Shown here in pieces: positions 1 to 4,635 of a stretch of 5,872 bases of DNA (its first letter is position 1; every line of letters begins with the position of its first letter). Position numbers and translations under genes: made by a program. The notes under the pieces are model-generated. The model made no database searches and was not told the DNA's origin. It worked only from the letters and a program-made list of their open reading frames with translations. This DNA is from an uncultured Collinsella sp. (lineage in GTDB: Bacteria > Actinomycetota > Coriobacteriia > Coriobacteriales > Coriobacteriaceae): the NCBI GenBank assembly GCA_900550735.1, contig URTD01000125.1:1-5872 (forward strand). The letters are read 5' to 3'.

Positions 1-410
1 CGTTCTGTGCCGGCGCCAAAAATACCGTCTACATCGACATTGTATCCGGCATTTACCAGAGCCTGTTGAATAAGGAGGATTTCATTGTCTGCCGTCGCCT
101 TGGTAACAAAGGCTGAAGCGACAGCATCATTTTCCGGCATAGATGAACCGGTGAGCGCTGCATACGTCGCAGCTCCGACGATTCCATCGGAATCCAGGCC
201 CTGGTCCTCCTGGAACTTCCGGACAGCAGCCTGCGTCGAGACCCCGTAATCACCGTCAGCAGCGACGGCATAGCCTCTACTGGACAGTGCCTGCTGGATG
301 GTGACGATCTGGTCGCCTCGGTCACCGGGATGGAAGGTGGCGCCGACGACCGATACGGAAGTCAGGACGCAGAATCCCAGTGCGGCTGCTATTTTCTTTG
401 TCGTATTCAT
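1..410 (-). CDS. Secreted peptidoglycan-binding-domain protein, 3' part cut off by window edge
   Basis: The first 136 codons are visible; the C-terminal part lies beyond the left edge. ATG at 410-408 is preceded by a purine-rich ribosome site (complement of 417-427, AAAGGGG) six bases upstream, which fixes the start. Residues 1-24 form a signal peptide: MNTTKK, a hydrophobic stretch, then VGA as a probable signal peptidase I site. Residues ~29-88 form a PG_binding_1 repeat (GDRGDQIVTIQQAL, DGDYGVSTQAAVRKFQ, GIVGAATYAAL). A second repeat starts near residue 108 (LIQQALVNAGYNVDVDGIFG) and is still running at the edge. Such repeats usually anchor cell-wall hydrolases (SleB, NlpC/P60, amidases), so a hydrolase domain may follow, but none is visible and that is inference. 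All five Asn codons seen are AAT, and ATA and AAA are used, unlike the neighbouring operon; this could mean horizontal origin or lower expression. Confidence 0.85.
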   Translation of the reverse strand, partial: MNTTKKIAAALGFCVLTSVSVVGATFHPGDRGDQIVTIQQALSSRGYAVAADGDYGVSTQAAVRKFQEDQGLDSDGIVGAATYAALTGSSMPENDAVASAFVTKATADNEILLIQQALVNAGYNVDVDGIFGAGTE

Positions 411-447
411 CGAATACCCCTTTCTCCGCTTTGTAAAATATACGTTT

Positions 448-456
448 ATTATACCA
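448..456 (-). promoter_or_regulatory. Extended -10 promoter of the peptidoglycan-binding gene
   Basis: On the minus strand the sequence reads TGGTATAAT, a perfect TGn extended -10 with a consensus TATAAT (448-453). It lies about 38 bases upstream of the ATG at 410, in an AT-rich stretch with A-tracts immediately upstream. No good -35 hexamer is found at 16-18 bp spacing, which is normal for an extended -10 promoter. It follows the terminator of the upstream operon, so the gene is probably transcribed independently. Confidence 0.7.
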
Positions 457-508
457 GTTTTTTCTCTTTTTTAGTAGATTTCAGGTTAATCTTTATCGTG
501 AATACGAA

Positions 509-543
509 AAAAAGACTTCACAACGGAGTCGTGAAGTCTTTTT
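509..543 (-). terminator. Rho-independent terminator of the NifU-like/GGGtGRT operon
   Basis: A perfect 13-bp stem (509-521 with 531-543, core AAGACTTCAC/GTGAAGTCTT) closes a 9-base loop. On the minus strand the 3' arm runs into an uninterrupted run of seven T. It starts 15 bases after the stop codon of the GGGtGRT gene, so it ends that operon. The plus-strand transcript would also end in five T, so it could act in both directions, but no plus-strand gene leads into it. Confidence 0.85.
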
Positions 544-558
544 GACAATAGGGGTGAA

Positions 559-1572
559 TTAGAATTTTCCGGCTTTTGCAGCGCCTTCAACAGCAACGGC
601 AACGGCAACGGAAGCACCGACCATGGGGTTGTTGCCCATGCCCAGGAAGCCCATCATCTCCACGTGGGCAGGCACAGAGGAGGAGCCGGCGAACTGGGCG
701 TCGGAGTGCATACGGCCCATGGTGTCGGTCATGCCGTAAGAGGCAGGGCCGGCGCCCATGTTGTCCGGGTGCAGGGTACGGCCAGTGCCGCCACCAGAAG
801 CGACGGAGAAGTACTTCTTGCCAGCCTCGAGGCGCTCCTTCTTGTAGGTGCCAGCGACGGGGTGCTGGAAGCGCGTGGGGTTGGTGGAGTTACCGGTAAT
901 CGAGATGTCGACGTTCTCGTGCCACATGATGGCAACGCCCTCACGGACGTCGTCGGCGCCGTAGCAGTTGACGGCGGCACGGGGACCATCGGAGTAGGGG
1001 ATGGTCTCGACGACCTTGAGCTCGCCCGTGAAGTAGTCGAACTGGGTCTTCACGTAGGTGAAGCCGTTGATGCGGGCGATGATCTGAGCGGCGTCCTTGC
1101 CCAGACCGTTGAGAATAACGCGCAGCGGCTTCTTGCGAGCCTTGTTGGCGTTCAGAGCCAGGCCGATAGCACCCTCAGCGGCAGCGAAGGACTCGTGACC
1201 GGCCAGGAAGGCGAAGCACTCGGTGTCGTCGGAGAGCAGCATAGCGCCCAGGTTGCCGTGGCCCAGACCGACCTTGCGGTCCTCGGCGACGGAGCCGGGA
1301 ACGGTGAAGGCCTGGATGCCCTCGCCGATGATGGCGGCAGCCTCAGAAGCAGACTTGGCGCCACGCTTGACAGCGAGAGCGCAACCGAGGGTGTAGGCCC
1401 ACTCGGCGTTCTGGAAGGCGATGGACTGGGTGTTGTTGACGATCTCACGCGGGTTGAAGCCCTTGTCGGTGCAGATCTGCAGAGCTTCCTCGAGGGAGGC
1501 GATGCCGTTGTCGGCGAGGCACTTGTTGATCTTGTCAGCGCGGCGCTCGTAACCTTCGAACGTAACAGTCAT
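559..1572 (-). CDS. GGGtGRT family protein (function unknown)
   Basis: A 337-residue protein matching the GGGtGRT family (recognised from the motif that names it, GGGTGRT at residues 260-266, and the family-like C-terminus). ATG at 1572 has a strong AGGGAGGG ribosome site 8 bases upstream. No signal peptide is seen, so it is predicted cytosolic; the only long small-residue hydrophobic run is near the C-terminus (residues ~316-333, VGASVAVAVAVEGAAKAG). Other Gly-rich segments are GLGHGNLGAM (~102-111) and MGFLGMGNNP (~307-316). Cys residues are at 18, 34, 64, 119 and 203, not arranged as a ferredoxin motif. It is the second gene of an operon, 18 bases after a NifU-like scaffold; this pairing is typical of the family and hints at an iron-sulfur role, but no reaction is known to me. 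All 18 Asn codons are AAC, a sign of strong expression. A hairpin terminator follows. Confidence 0.9.
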   Translation of the reverse strand: MTVTFEGYERRADKINKCLADNGIASLEEALQICTDKGFNPREIVNNTQSIAFQNAEWAYTLGCALAVKRGAKSASEAAAIIGEGIQAFTVPGSVAEDRKVGLGHGNLGAMLLSDDTECFAFLAGHESFAAAEGAIGLALNANKARKKPLRVILNGLGKDAAQIIARINGFTYVKTQFDYFTGELKVVETIPYSDGPRAAVNCYGADDVREGVAIMWHENVDISITGNSTNPTRFQHPVAGTYKKERLEAGKKYFSVASGGGTGRTLHPDNMGAGPASYGMTDTMGRMHSDAQFAGSSSVPAHVEMMGFLGMGNNPMVGASVAVAVAVEGAAKAGKF

Positions 1573-1590
1573 AGTTATTTCCCTCCCTTT

Positions 1591-2325
1591 CTACTCGTGA
1601 ACCGGGAACACGCTGGCGACGGAGTGAGTCTCCTCGTCGGTGCGCGGGTCGATGTACTTGGCAGCGTTCTCCCACTGACCATAGTGGCCCATAGCGCCAG
1701 CGATGGCCTCCTCGGGGGTCTTGCCGGCCTTGACGGCGTCGGTGAACTTGCCGAGGTTCAGGAACTCGAACGCGATGATCTCGTTCTTGTCGTTGAGAGC
1801 CATGCGGGTGACGTAGCCCTGAGCGAGCTCGAGGTAACGAGCGCCCTTGGCCTTGGTGCCGAACATGGTGCCGACCTGAGAGCGAAGGCCCTTGCCGAGG
1901 TCGTCGAGGGAGGCGCCCACGGGCAGGCCGCCCTCGGAGAACGCGGTCTGGCTGCGGCCGTAAACGATCTGCAGGAAGATCTCGCGCATAGCAACGTTGA
2001 TGGCGTCGCAGACGAGGTCGGTGTTGAGGGCCTCGAGGATGGTCTTACCGGGAAGGATCTCGGAAGCCATGGCGGCAGAGTGGGTCATGCCCGAGCAGCC
2101 GATGGTCTCAACGAGGGCCTCCTCGATGATGCCGTCCTTGACGTTCAGCGTGAGCTTGCAGGCGCCCTGCTGAGGTGCGCACCAACCCACACCGTGCGTA
2201 AGACCGGAGATGTCGGAAATCTCCTTAGCCTGGACCCACTTGCCCTCCTCGGGGATGGGTGCGGGGCCGTGGTATGCACCCTTGGCAACGGGGCACATGT
2301 TCTCCACTTCCTGTGAGTACTGCAT
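1591..2325 (-). CDS. NifU-like iron-sulfur cluster scaffold protein (GGGtGRT-associated type)
   Basis: A 244-residue cytosolic protein of the NifU/IscU-like scaffold group, longer than SufU (140 residues in this window). I chose ATG at 2325 because a GAGAGGAG ribosome site lies directly upstream; the frame stays open further upstream but that extension looks non-coding. The IscU-like core is at residues ~50-115: LTLNVKDGIIEEA, then IGCSGMTHSAA, then TDLVCDAIN. Candidate cluster or persulfide ligands are Cys49, Cys56 (GWCAPQQGAC), Cys77 and Cys106, plus an N-terminal Cys11 (NMCPVAKGAYHG). The C-G-D signature of SufU is absent: aligning the LTL blocks puts Cys56 at the Asp position. The C-terminal ~120 residues are not part of a standard scaffold and probably characterise the subfamily. 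It is the first gene of the operon with the GGGtGRT gene. All eight Asn codons are AAC. Role in cluster assembly is inferred from family. Confidence 0.88.
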   Translation of the reverse strand: MQYSQEVENMCPVAKGAYHGPAPIPEEGKWVQAKEISDISGLTHGVGWCAPQQGACKLTLNVKDGIIEEALVETIGCSGMTHSAAMASEILPGKTILEALNTDLVCDAINVAMREIFLQIVYGRSQTAFSEGGLPVGASLDDLGKGLRSQVGTMFGTKAKGARYLELAQGYVTRMALNDKNEIIAFEFLNLGKFTDAVKAGKTPEEAIAGAMGHYGQWENAAKYIDPRTDEETHSVASVFPVHE

Positions 2326-2387
2326 GCCTCTCCTCTCTATCGTGTTGGCGTCCCGTCTGGGGGTCGTGGCTGGCGATTGCCGGGCGA

Positions 2388-2400
2388 CCCTTCGAAAGGG
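2388..2400 (-). other. Small hairpin in the leader of the NifU-like operon
   Basis: If transcription starts just after the -10 at 2419-2424, the operon has an untranslated leader of about 90 bases. Within it a 5-bp hairpin CCCTT-TCG-AAGGG is visible, followed by an imperfect GTCG...CGAC structure at 2363-2388. No T-run follows, so this is not a terminator, and no known riboswitch class was recognised. Confidence 0.3.
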
Positions 2401-2418
2401 ACATGACATGCAGCCCCT

Positions 2419-2446
2419 ATAATACCGCGAAATGCACGGAATATTC
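2419..2446 (-). promoter_or_regulatory. Candidate promoter and operator of the NifU-like/GGGtGRT operon
   Basis: On the minus strand TATTAT (2419-2424) matches the -10 consensus at five of six positions. No convincing -35 hexamer is present. In its place, 14 bases upstream of the -10, lies a perfect 8-bp palindrome GAATATTC (2439-2446), which would suit a regulator-dependent promoter. Promoter position is inferred from sequence only. Confidence 0.4.
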
Positions 2447-2577
2447 GGCGAACGGCTCAGTTTTCGTAGCGAGAAGTCCTGAAGTTTTAATTGAAACGGT
2501 TTAACTCTATGTTCTGTGGTCGTGAACTTCCGTAGAGGGGGTCCGTCTTGGGCAGGCTTTTGGTCCGCTCTTGTAAG

Positions 2578-2604
2578 CGTTGCAGTGGTTGACCTGTTGC
2601 AACG
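2578..2604. repeat. 7-bp inverted repeat upstream of the RAYT-like gene
   Basis: CGTTGCA (2578-2584) and TGCAACG (2598-2604) form a perfect inverted repeat with a 13-base spacer, which itself holds the small dyad GGTtgACC. It lies about 60 bp upstream of the candidate -35 of the transposase-like gene. It could be an operator or a target-like hairpin; neither is established. Confidence 0.35.
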
Positions 2605-2666
2605 GTGCCGTTCGCCGCCTGTTTGCTGCCTTTGGCCGCGCGAGTGTATTGTTTTGCGTGAATGTT

Positions 2667-2695
2667 TTGATGGCACGCTTCAATCGTGCTGTATT
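2667..2695 (+). promoter_or_regulatory. Weak candidate sigma-70 promoter of the RAYT-like gene
   Basis: TTGATG (2667-2672) and TGTATT (2690-2695) are separated by 17 bp, each matching four of six consensus positions. Transcription would start near 2702, leaving a ~27-base leader that contains the ribosome site AAGGGAG (2718-2724) ahead of ATG 2729. A weak promoter fits the low expression usual for such genes. Confidence 0.35.
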
Positions 2696-2728
2696 GGATG
2701 GCAAGCAGATCCCGGCGAAGGGAGCGCC

Positions 2729-3541
2729 ATGCAGCGCGTTTGGAGAACGGTTACCGGCTTTTACCATGTCTGTGCCCGCGGTACGGGCAAGCGGCTCATC
2801 TTTGAGGGCGATGACGACCGGTGGGAGTTTTTGGAGCTGATGCGTGAGTGCTGCCGCAAGGCGGGCGTGACGGTTATCGCCTGGTGTCTTATGGGCAATC
2901 ACGTGCGTCTGGTGCTTGCAGATTACGAGGACGCGATGAGCGCGGCGATGCACCGGCTGCTTTTGACGTACGCGCGGCGGTTCAATAAACGCACGGGGCG
3001 CACGGGCCATCTGTTCCAGAACCGTTTTGACCGGCGTTCGCTCGATACCGATTGGCAGGTGATGGAGGCTATTCGCTCCGTACACGCCGATCCGCAGGAG
3101 GTGGGCGTTAGCCTAATCGAGCGTTATCCCTGGAGCAGCTTTGCGGAACATCTGCGCTCTTACGACTGTGATGCGGCCGATGCCGCGAGGGGATTTTCTG
3201 ATCCTTCTTGCGTGCTTGAACTTTTTGGTTCTGCCGAGGGCTTTATTGCCTATTCGCTTTCGACGCCGGACGGTAGCGAGCCGGCGCTGTGCGATATGAA
3301 AGAGACAGAGTGGGAACGCCACGCCTTTGCCGACAAGATGGCGAAGAGTCTCGGGGTTCCGCTCAATGTGGTTAAAACTGCACCGCCGGCGCAGCGCGAT
3401 ACCGTTATTGTTGGATTGAGCAATGCCGGCTTTACGGTGCGCCAGATTGAGCGGTATACCGGGATTGGCAAAAGTACCGTCTCTCGTATCGTGCGCGCCC
3501 GCGCGCGAACGGCGATGCGGGCTGGCGGAAACGTGATGTAA
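2729..3541 (+). CDS. REP-associated tyrosine transposase (RAYT)-like protein, active site apparently degenerate
   Basis: A 270-residue protein with the Y1/HUH transposase (IS200-like, TnpA_REP) fold signature. ATG 2729 is chosen because AAGGGAG lies four bases upstream and the family homology begins here (VTGFYHVCARG); an upstream in-frame GTG at 2516 would add 71 residues that look non-coding. Recognisable blocks are FYHVCARGTGKRLIF (~11-25), AWCLMGNHVRLVL (~51-63), RTGHLFQNRF (91-100) and RYPWSSF (132-138). A helix-turn-helix lies near 234-256 (TVRQIERYTGIGKSTVSRIV). Family members normally carry HxH (NHVHLLL) and a Tyr in RYIHLNP. Here these read NHVRLVL (His58, Arg60) and RSVHADP (Ser117), so both catalytic features seem lost, each one base from a canonical codon, while the frame is intact. 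Single-strand cleavage is therefore unlikely; DNA binding remains possible. Mixed AAT/AAC Asn use sets it apart from its left neighbours. No flanking insertion-sequence ends were found. Confidence 0.85.
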   Translation: MQRVWRTVTGFYHVCARGTGKRLIFEGDDDRWEFLELMRECCRKAGVTVIAWCLMGNHVRLVLADYEDAMSAAMHRLLLTYARRFNKRTGRTGHLFQNRFDRRSLDTDWQVMEAIRSVHADPQEVGVSLIERYPWSSFAEHLRSYDCDAADAARGFSDPSCVLELFGSAEGFIAYSLSTPDGSEPALCDMKETEWERHAFADKMAKSLGVPLNVVKTAPPAQRDTVIVGLSNAGFTVRQIERYTGIGKSTVSRIVRARARTAMRAGGNVM

Positions 3542-3625
3542 GGTCGCCTGTTCATCGCAGCTGGGGTTGTCCATACGCCGCAACCAGCGTTCAAAAGCTT
3601 GGTACGGTAACTGCACTTCTTAATA

Positions 3626-3655
3626 TGCATAAAACAATCGACATCTTGCATAAAA
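3626..3655. repeat. 9-bp direct repeat with 21-bp period
   Basis: TGCATAAAA occurs at 3626-3634 and again at 3647-3655, a period of 21 bp or two helical turns, so both copies face the same side of the DNA. The first copy overlaps the 8-bp palindrome TATGCATA (3624-3631). This spacing suits a protein-binding site, but no promoter is clearly attached to it. Confidence 0.4.
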
Positions 3656-3955
3656 TAACGGCTCGGTCCGGGTTTGCCCGTGCCTACCCCCGTCTGCGCC
3701 GTGCAAAAAACGGAGTTTTCAGCATCGTGTTGCTGTCGGCACCGCCGCAATCTTGCAACATACGGGTCCCGAAGCTATTGATTCCCGCCGTTGCGCCCCC
3801 GAAGCACGTGCCTGCGTCCCGTCAGACCGCGATGCTTGTTCTAAAACACAATATATATGCGCCTAAAGACGTTGATTAACGCTTTCGATGCGTATACACA
3901 CAGCTTGGCGTGCTGAATACTCGCAAAAATGCACGCCGCTCCCTATGGGACCCGT

Positions 3956-4036
3956 CTGCGGCAGGCGCGAAGCGAGTCGGAGCTTCGCAGAACGGGGCTT
4001 GGCGCATTGCTTGGCGGGCCCGGGGCCCTGCCGCAG
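3956..4036. repeat. Nested inverted-repeat element (possible structured RNA or REP-like DNA)
   Basis: A 10-bp perfect inverted repeat, CTGCGGCAGG (3956-3965) and CCTGCCGCAG (4027-4036), encloses a 7-bp hairpin GCGAAGC/GCTTCGC (3967-3973 with 3982-3988, 8-base loop). It also encloses a short direct repeat GCTTGGCG, seen twice near 3996-4014, and the GC palindrome GGGCCC. It could fold as a branched structure on either strand. No known RNA family was recognised; the strand is unknown. Confidence 0.4.
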
Positions 4037-4095
4037 GCCTTTGGTGCTGTGGAAAACGCCCGTGTTCGCGTCTGCTGTGTGGTAAATGACAGACG

Positions 4096-4132
4096 GAGCG
4101 CCGGACGCGCGGACTTCGTGCGTCCGGCGCTC
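4096..4132. repeat. Strong 13-bp GC-rich hairpin without T-run
   Basis: GAGCGCCGGACGC (4096-4108) and GCGTCCGGCGCTC (4120-4132) form a perfect 13-bp stem around an 11-base loop. Neither strand has a T-run after it, so it is not a standard intrinsic terminator. It lies just beyond the sufU terminator and could be a backup transcription stop, an mRNA 3'-end stabiliser or a REP-like element. Confidence 0.6.
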
Positions 4133-4138
4133 ATTAGG

Positions 4139-4168
4139 AAAAACAGAGCCGCCCGTATCGGGCGGCTC
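4139..4168 (-). terminator. Rho-independent terminator of the suf operon
   Basis: A perfect 10-bp GC-rich stem (GAGCCGCCCG, 4146-4155, with 4159-4168) and a 3-base loop is followed on the minus strand by TGTTTTTCC, a five-T run (4139-4143). It starts 44 bases after the sufU stop codon, so sufU is the last gene of the operon. Confidence 0.85.
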
Positions 4169-4212
4169 GGCAATCAAAAACCTTGGATTCGGGGCATACG
4201 CTACTGGTTAGT

Positions 4213-4635
4213 TTACCCCTCGAGCATGCCGTCGAGGGTGCGCCAGGCGAACTCGGCGCATTTGACGCGGGCGGGCATGTGCGAGATGTCCTGGAGCTGG
4301 GCAGCCTCGTCCAGGTCTTCCAGGTCTTCCTCGGAGAGCTGTTCGCCGCGGATCATGGCGAGGAAGAGCCCCGCCAGGCGGCGCGCCTCCTCGACCGTCT
4401 CGCCGGTGATGAGGTCGGCCATGATGTCGGCGCTGGCCTGGCTGATGGCGCAGCCATGACCGGTAAAGGAGGCCTCCTCGATCACGCCGTTCTCGACGCG
4501 CAGCTGCAAGGTGAGTTCGTCACCGCAGCTGGGGTTGATGCCGTCGTGCTCGTGCGTGGGAGCATCCATCTCGTACTTATAGTCAGGGTGCGAGTTGTGC
4601 TCCATAAATGTGGTGGAGGTGTACAGATTACCCAT
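4213..4635 (-). CDS. sufU: SufU, sulfur-accepting/zinc-dependent Fe-S assembly protein
   Basis: A 140-residue cytosolic SufU, close to the usual length. SufU accepts persulfide sulfur from SufS and passes it on to the SUF assembly machinery in Gram-positive bacteria. The conserved ligands are all visible: Cys37 and Asp39 in NPSCGDE, Cys62 in GHGCAIS and Cys126 in VKCAEF, matching the zinc and persulfide residues known from Bacillus SufU. The SufU-specific insertion between the second and third Cys is present and acidic (SEEDLEDLDE, ~101-110). It starts at ATG 4635, inside the last codons of sufS (8-base overlap, ATGGGTAA), with GGAG eight bases upstream; the overlap implies translational coupling. 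The acidic stretch is encoded by a 9-base tandem repeat (4311-4330). It is the last gene before a terminator. Confidence 0.95.
   Translation of the reverse strand: MGNLYTSTTFMEHNSHPDYKYEMDAPTHEHDGINPSCGDELTLQLRVENGVIEEASFTGHGCAISQASADIMADLITGETVEEARRLAGLFLAMIRGEQLSEEDLEDLDEAAQLQDISHMPARVKCAEFAWRTLDGMLEG

Larger units (their letters stand above)
3542..4138. other. Non-coding region between convergent RAYT-like gene and suf operon
   Basis: No convincing gene is seen in this stretch. Open frames are present (for example 3625-3879 plus), but they lack a ribosome site and look low-complexity or compositionally random. The contents are an imperfect hairpin GCTGGGGTTG/CAACCAGC (3560-3588) just after the RAYT-like stop without a T-run, a 9-bp direct repeat (3626-3655), a short AT-rich patch (3843-3857), a nested inverted-repeat element (3956-4036) and a strong hairpin (4096-4132). 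No tRNA, rRNA or known riboswitch was recognised. Confidence 0.6.

Noticed and set aside
664..2316. A 550-codon plus-strand open frame antisense to both genes of the NifU-like/GGGtGRT operon
   Set aside because: It spans two well-recognised genes and their gap, has repetitive Val/Gly/Asp/Leu-rich composition and matches no family; it is a by-product of the strong third-position GC bias of the opposite strand.
2326..2676. N-terminal extension of the NifU-like protein in the same frame
   Set aside because: It would cover the likely promoter and leader, is Arg/Ser/Thr-rich without family similarity, and a strong ribosome site sits in front of ATG 2325.
2516..2728. N-terminal extension of the RAYT-like protein from a GTG start
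   Set aside because: The 71 extra residues show no family similarity, and a clear ribosome site precedes ATG 2729, where the family homology starts.
3699..3715. AAAAC-GGA-GTTTT mini-hairpin as a terminator of the RAYT-like gene
   Set aside because: Only a 5-bp AT-rich stem, more than 150 bases after the stop codon; too weak to support.
3250..3750. Minus-strand open frame partly antisense to the RAYT-like gene
   Set aside because: It overlaps a recognised gene, has no ribosome site of note and no family resemblance.
3625..3879. An 84-codon open frame in the intergenic region
   Set aside because: No ribosome site, no recognisable domain, and the start overlaps the direct repeat; not supported as a gene.
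3542..4212. Possible CRISPR array, tRNA or known riboswitch in the non-coding stretch
   Set aside because: Only two copies of a 9-mer and local hairpins are present; no regularly spaced repeats, no tRNA-type T-loop and no recognisable riboswitch core.
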